From Catenaria anguillulae PL171 (Eukaryota; Blastocladiomycota; Blastocladiomycetes; Blastocladiales; Catenariaceae): 42,873 nt of DNA. The notes beneath the pieces are model-generated. The model was not told the origin of the DNA and did not search any database. It saw only the letters and a list, made by a program, of their open reading frames with translations. Shown one piece after another: positions 1 through 11,365 of this stretch. Every line of letters starts with the position of its first letter. The stretch's first letter is position 1. The stretch is taken from contig MCFL01000203.1 in NCBI GenBank assembly GCA_002102555.1, positions 1-42,873 of the forward strand, given 5' to 3'. Position numbers and translations under genes: made by a program.

Positions 1-543
1 GCATCCGGCGACCACGCCACATGCGTCAACGGCAGTTCCAAATCCTTGCCCAATAACCTGTTGCCCTCGACCCGCCCAAAATTATGTTACCGTCCGCATA
101 CGCAATCGCAATTTGTCGCCATTTCGGGTCCACTTGAGATCGGCCACGCGCGATTTGGCACGATCATTGACCATCTCTTACCACATGCCCTTGTAGAGCA
201 CCCACACAATGATCATGCCGTTCGAGTCGGCCGTTGTCAGTTTGGTGTGCGCATCGTTCCATGCAACCTTGACCACCGAGCCCGAGTGGCCCTCCAGAGA
301 TTGTGAGAGCGAGAGACTTGCGGGCGCTTGCTGGACGCTGCCGCCAGAGGTGGCCGCGGGTGGACCAGTCGGTGCTGCTGGTGTGGCGCCTCCGTGGTCG
401 TGTTGGAATCTTGCAGACGCAGGACCTTGAGCAGGGCGTTTTCGCCGCCGCACGCGACCCAGCTGGACGTGTTTTCCCATGCCGAGGCAGCACACGGGCG
501 TGTTGTTGGGGATGGATATTTTTTTGGACAGGTACATGAACAT
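1..543 (-). CDS. WDR35: IFT121 (WDR35) intraflagellar transport protein, N-terminal part, frame-disrupted
   Basis: IFT121 is a WD40 subunit of the IFT-A complex, which carries cargo in the retrograde direction along the axoneme. The start at 543 opens with MFMYLSKKISIPNN, almost the same as the animal WDR35 N-terminus. Next come CGGENALLKVLRL and the WD40 segment LEGHSGSVVKVAWND, then IIVWVLYKGMW. Further matches continue toward base 1 (EMVNDRAKS, IAIAYADGNIILG, GNRLLGKDLELPLTHVAW) but lie in changing frames, with an in-frame TAA just after YKGMW near 176. I count about four or five breaks in 540 bases while the protein stays well conserved. Sequence error or a very recently broken copy are the options. 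The gene runs off the left edge. Its presence marks an organism that makes cilia or flagella. Identification is firm; the reading frame is not. Confidence 0.88.
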
Positions 544-938
544 GATTGCATCGAATCTTTTCTGTGTTCCGTGGCAGCGCGAGCGACGGTGGAACAGTGC
601 ATGGGAATCTCAGGCGTTCTCTTTCATCCACGTGGAATGGTTGTGGAAGCTCCAAGCACGTGCGCTCACGTTCCAGAATCCCCGGCCAAACAGACGTCGA
701 TCGACTCAAGCCGGTTTGCGACTGTGAGCAGCCCGGTGGTGCTGCCTGCTGGCCGCGGCTGCTCCTGCTCCCCGTACCCGGGCTCGTGCCGACGACACAC
801 GACACACGATACACTTGCAATGCATGCGGCCATCAATTCTCATTGATTGATTTCACGACCCACGACTCCCCGCTCATCCATCCGTCAACCCCACAACCCA
901 TCGCCCACAACTCAACTCAACCCACCTCCGCCTCCACC
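544..938. promoter_or_regulatory. Divergent intergenic region between IFT121 and ZC3H15
   Basis: These 395 bases separate two start codons that point away from each other, so they should hold both promoters and both 5' leaders. I see no TATA box. The 80 bases before the ZC3H15 start are rich in CA and CCC runs, as is usual for a leader in this window. Open frames crossing the region show no recognisable protein. Confidence 0.5.
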
Positions 939-2375
939 ATGCCGCCCAAGAAGGAAAACAAGAAGCAAGCCGAAGCCAAGGTCAAGAAGGTCGTCGAGGA
1001 CAAGACCTTTGGCATGAAGAACAAGAACAAGTCCAAGAAGGTCCAAAAGTTTGTCGAGGAGGTCAAGAAGCAAGCGCAAAACGCCGTCGTGCAAAAGAAG
1101 GGCGCGGATCCCGCCGCCGCCGCTCCGTCCAAGAAGGAGATCCAGGCACAGCGCAAGGCCGAGCTTGCTGAGATCTTCAAGCCCGTCCAAACGCAAAAGG
1201 TGCCCTTTGGCGTCGACCCAAAGACGGTGCTGTGTGCCTTTTTCAAGCAAGGGTTGTGCACCAAGGGAGCAAAGTGCAAGTTCTCGCATGATTTGAATGT
1301 GGAGCGCAAGGTGCCAAGATTGATGTGTACGCCGACAAGCGCGATCAGGAGAAGGAGGGCGGTATGTTTGCGTTTGTTGTTGATTGTGCAATTGCCTGCG
1401 GCTCAAGTCTGACAGCTGATGACGCTCGCTTTGCGTAGATACCATGGACAACTGGGATCAGTCCAAGCTCGAAACCGTCATTTCGTCCAAGCACGGCAAC
1501 CCTCGCACCACCACCGACATTGTGTGCAAGTGCGTCTTCTCATCATTGTGTGACTTGCGCATGCGCTTTTTCGTAATGCTAACCTCGCCCTCATTTTTCC
1601 TCGGCTTTCAGGCACTTCCTCAATGCTGTACGTCCTCATCGCCGTCAAAGTAGACTTGATCAGTTTTCCTCACACCCGCTTCCTCATGTAGATTGAGGAC
1701 AACAAGTACGGCTGGTTCTGGGTGTGCCCCAATGGTGGTGACCAGTGCAAGGTACGTCCCCTCTTCCTCCAGCTTCTTCTTCAACCCGACATCTCACCCC
1801 TGCCGCTTGTACCTCCCGCATCGCAGTACCGCCACGCCCTGCCCCCAGGCTACGTGCTCAAGAAGAAGGACGCCAAAAAGGATGCGTCCGAGGAAGAGAC
1901 CATGTCCCTGGAAGAGTTCCTTGAGTCCGAGCGCCACAAGTTCCTGGGCGACAACCTGACGCCCGTGACGCTGGAAACATTCACTGCCTGGAAGAAGCGC
2001 CGCATCGAGCAACAAGAGCAGTCGGATGCCGATGCGCTCAAGGCAAAGACAGACGCGCTCAAGGCCGGCCGCCGCCAAGGCCTTTCTGGCCGCGACTTGT
2101 TCACCTTGGACGACTCGATGCAGGATGGCGACGACGATGGTGTTGACGACGGGTTTGATTTGGCGCAGTACAGGCAAGACAATGAGCGGGCGGATTTGGA
2201 GGCTGAGGAGGAGGCAAAGAGGCAGGCCGAGGATGCCAGGAACGCCATGGGCGGTGGAGGTGAGGCCGCGGGCGAGTTTATGGGTGATGAGGCACCGAGG
2301 GGAGCCAGCTCGTCATCGAGTCAGGAGTTGGCGCAGGGCATGGAGGCGCTGACGGTAGAGGATGTGGATCAGTGA
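939..2375 (+). CDS. TMA46: CCCH zinc-finger protein ZC3H15 / Tma46 (DRG family regulatory protein 1)
   Basis: In known family members this protein binds and stabilises the GTPase Rbg1/DRG1 and associates with translating ribosomes. The start is [17 protein letters not shown], a lysine-rich N-terminus typical of the family. A CCCH finger follows ([21 protein letters not shown]), then [12 protein letters not shown], a second finger region ([19 protein letters not shown]) and an acidic C-terminus. Exons are 939-1361, 1439-1529, 1612-1627, 1692-1751 and 1827-2375; all introns are GT-AG, 64-82 bases. Exon 3 is only 16 bases and encodes HFLNA. The exons total 1139 bases, one short of a multiple of three. 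A single missing base near 1310-1316 (after VERK, where [15 protein letters not shown] resumes one frame over) accounts for this. The corrected length of about 379 residues is normal. An AGTAAA at 2442 may serve as poly(A) signal. Confidence 0.9.
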
Positions 2376-2518
2376 TGCAGGGTAACGAGTGCGGGATTGA
2401 GTGTTTTTGTACAAGATGCTGGTTGTTTTCTATTCATATGCAGTAAACATCTCATGTGTATTTGAGTAGCATTTCAGCATTTGAGTTTGTTGGCAGTGTT
2501 CTTCACAACGACCGAACA

Positions 2519-3830
2519 CTACGACCGGTCCACTCGCCGATTCTCCTGGGCATGCGCAATGAACTCCCAGACCTTATCCAACTTGAGCGCGGCCAAACGC
2601 TCCGCTCGCGCGGCAATCGCCGACACCGATTCGTGCTCTTTTGCGACATAGCGCCACTGCAAAAGCGCATTCCCTCCGTCACCGGGCACCACCAATGACC
2701 AAGCCTCCTGCAACACATCCAATGCATCGTCAAACTGGTGCGCCTTGAGTAATGTCCAGATCAAGTCCGCGAACGGAATCACTCGCAACCGATTGTCGCG
2801 CGGGCACATCGCCAAGTCCCGTGCGAATGGCCAAACATGGGAATCACATACGCATGCATGACCCTGGCGCGCCAAGCCCATCAGGTACGCCCTCCAATTA
2901 AACGACGCCGGCTTCTGCTGGCTGGAGCTGGGTGGAGGCGGCGTGGCATGAAGCCAAGATTGAATGAATTGGGATTGCGCAAGACGATCGGTGCGAGGCA
3001 TGGGAGATATGACATGGGCGTTGCGCGAGCTTGTTCCATGTCAACAAATGCGCGCACGGCTGGGTCGGGAGACTGCAGGCCGGCAAGTCGCAGTTGGTCA
3101 CAACGGGTGCAGTGCCATGATGAATCGTCGCCAGATGTTGCGTCGAGGAGGTCAAATGGCAACACTCGACAAACAAAGAATCTGCGGATTAACGGGGCCA
3201 GACATACTCGTGCTGCACGCATCGCGAGAGCATATGGCACGAGTTGTGAAGCATCTGCAGCCGAAGCGGGGTGCGCACAGGGCACCAATTGACAAGTTGA
3301 ACATGGACTTGTTGGTGCAGAGGATTGCTCGCTCAATTGGGGCCCACGGGAAACGTTGCAGGGCATGAATGGCGGATTGGAAAAGGGACGAAGAGCCGCC
3401 CGCGCGGCCGAGAGGATGGGAAATGTCTTGGCGCATCAAATGCATGAAGATCCTTGGGGAAGGTGATGGTCACCTGGGCTTGGACGGGTCCGTCACGGGT
3501 TGCCATGGCAAAAAGTTACATGGCAAGCAGTTGGTAGGCGAGCCATTCGTGTTGGCCCCTTTTGAAAAGCTCGTTGAGCATTTCCTTGAACCACTTTCAT
3601 CGCGTCGAATAATGGTACTCGTTGGAGGCAAGTTGAGCGATGGCAGTCAGGATGACAACAGGATGGCCTGCAGTGGTGGGAAACCAATCGTCCCAAAGCT
3701 CGACAGGATTCGTGTGAAGGTGAAGCCGGAGGCGAGTTACTGGGCGACTTGGAAAATGACATGATAAAGGTTCAGAGAGTGCATAAAGTTGAATAGCTTC
3801 ATTTTGAAACTTGGCTTGGGCTTCGGGCTG
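2519..3830 (-). CDS. Unrecognised protein, possibly helical-repeat (PPR/TPR-like), frame-disrupted
   Basis: I do not recognise this gene. The last 160 codons (3001 to 2519) are open and include FADLIWTLLKAHQFDDALDVL and an alpha-helical C-terminus. The DDALDVL pattern resembles the helix pairs of PPR or TPR repeats, but this is weak. Upstream on the same strand, protein-like segments continue in different frames: NEAIQLYALSEPL near 3800, WDDWFPTTAGHPVVILTAI near 3690 and SSLFQSAIHALQRFPWAPI near 3380. Each is ended by a stop and resumes one frame over. The true start was not found and may lie near 3780-3830. The stop at 2519 is 144 bases from the ZC3H15 stop, so the two genes converge. It could be a pseudogene or a gene damaged by assembly indels. 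Confidence 0.35.
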
Positions 3831-4128
3831 TGATTGGCTGCACCGGCTACCTTGGCTTCTCGCATTTTGGTTGTTTGTGTGGCATTATCGCGAGGCATAG
3901 GCAACCAACGACAAGTGTGCCAGAATGTAACCAGTACATACATGAATACAACAAACAACAAGGGGAGCAATACAAAAACACAAGTGGAAACGGATACACC
4001 AAGGAAAAAAGTTGTGGTAAAAACAGAAGCACACCAAGTCAACACGACCCACCAATCCACCAGTCGCTCCGCTAGCCATGCATGATTCACGCCCAAAATC
4101 AATCACGTCACCGTTCCATACCCTCGCA
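3831..4128. other. Intergenic, no gene seen
   Basis: This stretch of about 300 bases is lower in GC than its neighbours and rich in CAA and ACA runs around 3940-4010. It lies between the unrecognised gene and the 3' end of the LRR gene. Open frames across it have no recognisable features. It probably holds the LRR terminator and part of the other gene's leader. Confidence 0.4.
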
Positions 4129-7100
4129 TCATTCCTCCTCAACAGCCATCTGGCCTATGGCCCGCTGCCGCACCTTCCACCGAGCCAAACACTCGTCCTC
4201 GCCCACGTCGCGATCGCCCGCAGGCAAGATGACCGTGGCCACCTCGTCTTCCTCGTCTTCCTGTTGACCCGCCACAAGACCAGCAGGCGGCGGCCACGTC
4301 GCCGACGACACTGTCAGGCCATTTGCCGCCGCCGCCATCTTGGTCAACTCGCTCGCACTCCGCGACCGTCGCACCTGCGCCTGCGCCGGCTCGAGCCCGC
4401 GTGTCACGATCCTCGGCAACGCGGCCTTGGACGCCTGAATTGCGTGTTTTGGGACGGGTGCCGTGGATGGGCGCCTTGAGGCTGCCGTTTCCGACGATTG
4501 CAACGCGGCATGCGCCATCGATGAGGGTGTTGGTGTGGTTGGCGAAGATAAGAGCGAGTGCGGCGGTGACACGGGCTGGGCGTTTGGGAGGCGTGCGCGC
4601 AAATGCGACAGGAGCGACGTTGGGCGGGACGGAGGCATTGATGGTGAAAGTGATGGCGCTTGCTGGGCGACAGCGGGTGTCGCAGGATCAGCAACATAAG
4701 CGGGACCGCCAACAGATTCACCGAGTCCCGTGGCGGGCGGTGGGACATATGCCTGGACGTCGGGCTGCTTGTCATCCTCTTCCACGACAACATCCAGGTC
4801 CCGGTCCCTGCCAACCTGATCGCCCACCTCGGGCACAATGCACACGAGCGGAAACACGCCCATGACATTGCGCGTCAGATTGGTGCCTGCGCCCCACCCG
4901 TCCACAAACACGCTCTCGACCCACACGGCATCGCCAGGGACAAGCGCAATTTCGTCGCCCATGTCGGGCTCATGCGAGTGCACCACACGGGCGGCAAACG
5001 GGTTGGGTGGAAACCGTGCCGTGATGGCCTCGATCCCCGGGGCACCCGCCAAGGCTGTAGGCGGGAATGACGAGGCGGAAGGCGACGGTGTTTGGTCCGG
5101 AGGCGCCAGGAGGTGGAGCGGACCATGATTGTCGTGCGTGCTGGGCGACGCCGAGGTTGGCGACGACGTGGCGATTGGGCCGAGATGAGGATGATGATGA
5201 GCAGGCGATGACACCGATGTGAAATGCTGGCCGACGGCATCCGATGCAGATGAAACAGCCAGTGATGCACTCTGGACATTGGGTGACGACCCGTTGCCCA
5301 CGCCCACAGAACCAACGACACCGGATGCGGTTGTGGGTGAAGCCACAGATGCAGGTAACGCATGGTCTCGGACCCATGCAGACGTGAGCAGCTTTGACCG
5401 GCGCGATTTCTCGGACTGATGGTCGCCAAACTCAAAGTCGTAGGCGTACTTTGCTGGGTCCAAGTGCGATGGTTTGCACGGTGGCGATGGTGGCAGTTTC
5501 GTCGTGCGGACAGAGCCAAACAGTGAAGAGACTGTGGATGGCCGGCGCCCATGTATCGGATCGGCATTTACAGCGCCATCATCGATGATAGGCGAAAGTG
5601 GAGAGCCCGAAGAAAGTGATGTCGAGAGCCGGGGTGGGTTGTTGGGTGTGGATGGACGCGAGGGAGGAGAGGGAAAATACGCTTGGCTTTGGACAGGTAC
5701 TGTGAGTGGTTGGGGCGGGACCGGCGAAGATTGCAGGTATACATGGCCGGGAGGCAGGGCCGGTTGTGGAACGGCAACGAGTTGGCCAGTTGCTGATGGC
5801 GGCGGTGGCGACATGATGGACCCGAGCCCGCCAGGTCCGAGTGAAGGTGTTGCTGTGGGATACCACTGCATGCTAGGTGACGGAATGGCGGTCGCATACA
5901 TGGTCGGCGCTCCCGGTGCCGTGGGTACAGGGTAAACGAGCGTGGTTCCCGTATGCAAATGCGGCGATGAGATGATGGTCGATGTTTGCGTTTGCGAGTG
6001 CAACTGCGGCGGTAGATGCGATAGCGGGTGTGGTGGCGGAAGTGGTGGTGGTGGTGGTTGGCCCGGTTTCGACGCAATGGACATGTTGGACATGTCATAC
6101 CCGGTTTCGTTGCCGGCGCGGTGGGCACGTCTGCGACGCTTGCGGTACTTGAACCACTGCCGCCCACCGTACACGAGAATGACAATTACGGCGCACATGG
6201 ATACACTCAGTGCGCTGGCACGAATGGCAATATCCGTTGAAGTTGCTGAGCTCGTCTCCAATCCTGTTGTGGGCGGATCCACCAGATTGGTTGTCGCACC
6301 TCCGCTGCCGCCAGGGCACCTTCGCACGACTCCGCATGTCTCTGCAAGCGTCCGATGCGTGCTGGCAGATGATGTTGCTGCCAATTGCGAATCTGTTACG
6401 CGGCCCGTCTTTGCCGTCACAGATGGACCGACATCCCCGGCATTGCTTCCAGTACCAACCGATTCCATGATGCACGCTAAATCCGCGTCCAATACACAGG
6501 ACAAGCCGACACCGATCGGAACCACTGCCCGTGGCGAAATGAAAACCTTGACGCCGCCCTGGGCAATCAACTCTTTGAGCTCATACTTGCCGGCATGCAA
6601 GTAGAGGGTTAATGCGGCACTGCCAGAAACGTGGACATGCTCGACCGCGGGCGGGATAGTGAGTGCGGACCGGGCATTCGGGTTGTTTGCAAAGCGTAGG
6701 GTACGCAGGCTGGCCGGCAACAGGGACGGAAATTCCGTGAATTGGTTGTTGCTTGCGTCGAGGATTCGAAGATCCTTCATGTCTGCGAGGTTTGGAAACG
6801 AGCCTTGGAACTGGTTGGACGAGAGGTCGAGTGTTGTGAGGTATGGGAGCTTTTGGGCGAGGGTTGAGGGGACGGCGCCAGTGAATTTGTTGTCGGTGAG
6901 GTTTCTGCGTGGGGATCGGGAAAAAGAGTCAGCATTCCACTACAAGACGGTCATGAAGAACAGTGCAAATACATACAAAACAGAAAGCAGCCCCTTGTCC
7001 AGGATGCTGACAGGAAACTCACCAGACAATCCATTCTTTGGGACCAGGAGATGCTGCAAGTTGGACGACGAGGAAAACGAGCCATTGACGAGCTGGGACA

Positions 7101-7480
7101 TTGGTGTTGCGATACAGCTTGAGGTAGCTGAGTGTGTTGGCCTGGGTGAGATCAAGCGAGCCTTGGATCGAGCTGTACACAGTGAGCTTGTTGAGGTTGC
7201 GAGCAGACAGGAACTCGCGGGGAATCGAGCCCGTGGGCGAGCCGTAAATGCCAATGGCGGTGCCTGGTGAGGAGAGCCCAGTCGGTGGGATGCAGCCGTT
7301 GGTGGAGATGCCCGATCTTGGGTCCGGGTCCGAGTCGCTGATGAGGCCCGCGGGTGGCGGGGCGGCGCTGGACGTGCCGGACGTGGGGGTAGCGCCGGAG
7401 TCGCAGCACACCCAGTTGGCGGCGAGCGAGTCTGCGCCATCGAGGCGGCCGAGTTGGGCACAGGACGGCGTCAGTGCCAT
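4129..7480 (-). CDS. LRR ectodomain, single membrane helix, Pro/Ser-rich tail and SH3 domain (receptor-like protein)
   Basis: This is a predicted surface protein. After the start at 7480 a Cys-containing cap (CAQLGRLDG, WVCC) leads into leucine-rich repeats (LNKLTVYSSIQGSLDL, LSVLNLTDNKFTGAVP, LTTLDLSSNQFQGSFP, LRILDASNNQFTEFP). A Ser/Thr-rich stalk precedes one hydrophobic helix (SVSMCAVIVILVYGG) and a basic stop-transfer (KYRKRRRR). A long Pro-rich cytoplasmic stretch ends in an SH3 domain (DEIALVPGDAVWVES, VFVDGWGAG, MGVFPLVCI). Exons are 7480-6977 and 6904-4129, intron 6905-6976. Spliced length is one base over a multiple of three. A frame change near 7092-7097, between YRNTNVP and LVNGSF, explains it. 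No signal peptide follows the chosen start, so an upstream start is possible. A TATATA lies at 7599-7605. The ligand and partner are unknown; the SH3 suggests an actin or signalling link. Confidence 0.75.
6905..6976 (-). other. Intron in the LRR-SH3 gene
   Basis: The minus strand reads GTATGT at 6976 and ends CAG at 6905. Joining the flanks rebuilds a clean leucine-rich repeat (LLSVLNLTDNKFTG). A competing donor (GTGAGT at 7022) gives a broken frame and was not chosen. Confidence 0.75.
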
Positions 7481-8078
7481 GATGGTGTGCGGCTGGTCAT
7501 GTGTTGAGTTGAGGCGATTGGGCGGTTCGGGACGGAGCGGTGCCGGGCCGGGCCAGCGGTGTGTGGAGCGAGCTGGGGGGGGAGGGCGTCTACGGTCTAT
7601 ATATTTACTCTTGTGGTGAAGGATCAGCCGCCAGAGCCGGAGACTTGGGTGGCTAATCAATGTCGGGGTGAAGTGAATGGGCGGCGGGGACCGTGAGGGA
7701 CAGGAGGATGGGTCGGATGGTCTAGAACAGCTGGAGTGACTGGGCGGTGATGACGAGTGCACAATTGCAATGTGGAATCGTTTCCTGTGTCATGGAATAT
7801 ACAGTATCAATCCTTGCGGACCGGATGGACGATTTGCACCGAGTATACCTTGAGAATCGCACAGAAGGCCCGTAGAACGGCCACAGACCTTTGGATCTTG
7901 GATCGGCAGGGCTTCCGCCTTCCAGAACCTGCATCCTGGCTCCACTCAGCACCTTCACAACGGCAGCCCCTCAAAAACGGCACATATCAACAGCGAGACG
8001 GAGAATCAGAAAGGTGTAATGATACGAGCGAAAAAGAAAAGAACTAAATGTGTGACCTCAATCAGTGACACGAATTCG
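7481..8078. promoter_or_regulatory. LRR gene upstream region and TRM5 3' flank
   Basis: About 600 bases lie between the LRR start and the TRM5 stop. On the minus strand a TATA-like stretch at 7599-7608 is 120 bases before the LRR start and is a fair core promoter candidate. A run of nine G lies near 7576-7584. The 7620-8070 part has no recognised gene and should include the TRM5 3' untranslated region. Confidence 0.5.
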
Positions 8079-9990
8079 TCACTCATCTACTTTTGCCTTC
8101 TTTGCACCCTCTGCCGCGCCCTCTGCCTCTCCTTCACTGTCGACCTCGCGCCGTCCGCGTTTCTTACCACCAACACTCTCATCACTGTCGCCCTCGCCCT
8201 CGCCCTCTTCTTCATGCAAATCATACTCCAATTCCACCTTGACATCCCCACCCACCGTCTCCCCAAACAAGACCGACTCGGGCACCCTAAAACTCGCACA
8301 ACACATGTCCTTTCTCGGCGCCACCAACCGGACCCGATGTACCTCGAGCTCCTCGGGCTCGGCACCCATGACATATGCAATGCGAGCCTTTGCGTCGCGG
8401 TGAATGGCCGCCTCCTCGGACTCGCCGTCTGTGCGACCCACAAATCCCGCACGCGTGAAATAGTATACATGTACCATTGGCCGCACCGTCCTCAAGCACG
8501 CGCGATGCTCGGCGTGCTCGGCCCACATGCCAAGAAACCCGTCGAGAAAGCCAAGCGCAGACGCGGGCAGGTTCATGACGTAGTGTGCAAATACGTGCAC
8601 GGGCACCTCCTTGTCGGTCCACTTTGCAATGTTCGCTTGGTACTGCTTGACGAGCGCCAAGTGGGACGCCGGATCCTTGCCCTTGCTCTGCTTTGAGTCT
8701 GCACGTTGCTGCTCAGCGGCCGCCATGCGTTCAAACGTTGGGACGATTTCCGATGCAAGCAAGGTTGCGAGCCTTGACGTGGATGTCCGGATAAAGTCGC
8801 GGCCGCACTCGTTGACGGGCTTGACGTATCCTGCAGGGGGCCGGTCGCCCTCGCCCGCAGCGCCTGTGGTTCCGGCCAGGCCATTGATCTCGACATTCTT
8901 GACCAACCACCGGTAGCTTTCCGGATTCAAATCGTTGGCCACAACCGCACAGCCCTTGTTCTTTGCGGCGGGCAGCGCAAATGGCCCAATCCCGCACATG
9001 GCGTCGGCTACAAGGTCGCCCGGGCTAAAATACTTGTGCACGAGCCGATGGTGCTCCGTGTGCAAGCGCGAGTTCCAGTACACGGTGGCAAAGTTGAGGT
9101 GGTATTGGCACCCATTTTCCGACAGCGTGGTTTCGAGGCTCGTGGGCGTGTGGGCAGGGTTGCGCGAGGCAAGCAGTTCGAGTGGGAAGGTGCGGAATTG
9201 CGTGTGGATGGACGAGGTCTTGTTGACAACGGTGGTCAGGCGAGCCGTTTTCTGTTGTTGGATCGGATCACTTTAGAGACATTTACGGATGAATGGGAAG
9301 GTTTTTGGCCGGACGCACATCAAGAATGACTTGGCCAATCAAGTGCTTGTAGGGTAAGACATGGTCCCGCAGGTTCATGTGTGCAATGTCGCCGATGGTT
9401 TCGAATGCGGTAATGATTTCAATGTCCTCGGGCAGAACGGCCTTGAGGATTTCGTCTGACACGCACACAAAAGGACGGTAAGCTCGGCTGACAGCCAAGA
9501 GAGCAATCAAGAAGTGTCGAACCTGCAGTCCAATACTCGTATCCAACCTTGACCTCAAACGACGTCTTTTCCACGGGCACGCCCGACAAGGCTGTCTCGA
9601 GCACCGAATCGAGACCCTGGATCTCACCTAAATCTACAACCCACAGTACGCTCCAGGGTCAGCCATGTCGCTCTGTCGACCTTGTATGACGAAGGAGATG
9701 GACAAACCCGTTTCTGGAGCTGCATCCAGCAAAACCAACCTCTCCTTTCCCTCGCCAACCAGGTTCTTCATCCTGGGCCAGTTGAGCAAGTACGGCCCAA
9801 GAGCCTTCATGGCCGTGTTTGCCTTTGGCGCAGGCACCTTGAGTGCGAGACATGGGACCACTTTCACAAACTGGGCTCGGTCGAGCGTGCGCATGGATCG
9901 GTGGATGGGCGGGGTGCGCAGGGGCGCCAGAGAGCAGTGGCGAGTCAGCGAGTTCATTTCAGAGTGCTGTTGCTTCAAGTGTGCAGCCAC
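8079..9990 (-). CDS. TRM5: tRNA (guanine-N1)-methyltransferase Trm5
   Basis: Trm5 methylates N1 of guanosine 37 next to the anticodon, using S-adenosylmethionine, and so prevents frameshifting in translation. Exons are 9990-9681, 9627-9523, 9455-9319 and 9251-8079, summing to 1725 bases (574 residues). Visible family blocks are [14 protein letters not shown] at the N-terminus, [63 protein letters not shown], the SAM-binding stretch [14 protein letters not shown] with [11 protein letters not shown], and [15 protein letters not shown]. The acidic, Lys-ending C-terminal tail ([20 protein letters not shown]) extends beyond the yeast protein. The first start is at 9990, and a second Met at 9957 also precedes the conserved core. 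A presequence for mitochondria is possible because yeast Trm5 acts in both places. Introns are 53, 67 and 67 bases. Confidence 0.93.
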
Positions 9991-11365
9991 TCGGTGTACA
10001 TTGAAGTTGGTGTGGATCTATTCCCATGATGTCTAGTCCTTGTCATCGTCCACAAACATTAATGGGATCGGATCGGCACCTCGAGGTTTCGGGTCGCCGA
10101 TCCGACCTTGTTGAGACATTGCGCAGTTGCTCAGTCTTTGCGACTCTCAGACCGTCACAATTTTCTCGCCTCACCGACGTAGCTGGTGGGTGAAGACCGG
10201 ATCCTCTTCAGTATTGAACGTGAAAACTGTTTGTTTAACACTCGGTGCATTTAATGAATGGGGGCGGCTCTGGTCTCATCTTCCCCCATTCACACGACGC
10301 AAACAATATGTTCAGTACTCGCAGTCCACGCTCACGGAACATGAATCAGTCATTCCCATGACATTGCTGCAAGGCTCATGGCAAATTTGAATGCTCACCC
10401 CCCGATCCGTTTGTCCCTCACCGATTGAGACATGGAAAGTGGAAAGTGCTTGTTGTCGCTTTTGTCGGCGGTTGAGTTTGCCTTGAGCGGCGACTGCCCG
10501 ATTGGACGGAAAAATTATGGCCGTGCGGAGGAACCTCTCTGCTCATGGCTTGGGTACATCTGTTTGGTCCAAGAAAGTCACATGCGGCCTACCGAACTCG
10601 ACCCTAGCCCGCACATCTGTTCCTGTTGCCCGTTGTCTTGTGCACCAACGGTCAACACTCCATGGCGTTCACCAGCGTGAGAAAAGGTGCCGCATCAAAA
10701 AGCCCCATGGGTGTGCCGAATTGTCGAATGCTTCCCATCGATGCGGTTGAACGCAACTTGGTGAGGTAGCTGCCTCAGCCTCTGCCCATCAGCCGCGAAC
10801 ATTCATGAGTCTCGCAATGAAATGAAAACCGACTGGCGACGTGCATACAGTCAAGCCGTCACGCGTCTGTCGCCAGCCGACCGATGATGTTTCACGGTCA
10901 GTGTAGATTGCGAACAATACCGTCGACCTCGCCGCCATCTCAAGCCAATGCAAGGAAGGGGCCTTGCAATGAATTGTTGGGCATTTGCGTGGTCGATCCA
11001 CAACTCGTTCCCCGACCTTATGTCGCTGGACAAACGTTGTCCAGCACACTCTGATTCAGATTCCTGTACAAATACCAGCTCGGAACCCCACCTCCACCTC
11101 ATTCGAATATTCCCCATCAGGCTGTGCCTCTTACTCCTCCGCTCACCTTTTCCTTTTTCCTTTCCCATCCCTTTTCAGACTCTCCCATAGACGCAAGCCC
11201 GTCTCTGGCCGCCTTCCTCAAAAAAGCCTCATACACTCCCTACCTCTTACCTCTCGTCCAATCCTTACCGTCGCCGGTCGTCGGATCATCCACCTTTTTT
11301 CTCACCAAACCAACCATGTATTCCACCAACAACCCCGCACCTCTCGCCGCCGCTCGTCGGGCGTC
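9991..11365. other. Long intergenic region between TRM5 and subtilisin genes
   Basis: About 1.4 kb without a recognised gene lie between divergent starts. It should contain the TRM5 promoter at the left and the subtilisin promoter at the right, where 11080-11360 is C/T-rich and looks like a leader. A strong inverted repeat at 10068-10105 is listed separately. Short open frames occur on both strands, but none shows a domain or signal peptide. Confidence 0.5.
10068..10105. repeat. Inverted repeat, perfect 10-base arms with 18-base loop
   Basis: The left arm TCGGATCGGC at 10068-10077 is the exact reverse complement of the right arm GCCGATCCGA at 10096-10105. The loop begins with the 10-base palindrome ACCTCGAGGT. 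It lies about 80 bases upstream of the TRM5 start. It could be a dyad site for a DNA-binding protein or chance in GC-rich DNA. Confidence 0.6.

Noticed and set aside
546-1412. Long open frame starting upstream of the ZC3H15 ATG
   Set aside because: The part before 939 has no protein-like sequence; the conserved protein begins MPPKKENKK at 939, and the frame's end runs past a missing base into intron 1.
3737-4102. Minus-strand open frame with Val/Phe-rich, membrane-like sequence
   Set aside because: The hydrophobic look comes from antisense of CAA/ACA-rich DNA; there is no support from context or family.
6977-7022. GTGAGT donor at 7022 for the LRR intron
   Set aside because: It gives a stop or wrong frame at the junction. 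The donor at 6976 restores a normal leucine-rich repeat.
8019-8696. Plus-strand open frame of 225 codons
   Set aside because: It is antisense to the well-supported TRM5 coding region and has no domain.
9283-9316. TRM5 exon continuing through [10 protein letters not shown] to a stop
   Set aside because: The donor at 9318 right after VILD joins to [11 protein letters not shown] in frame and makes the total divisible by three.
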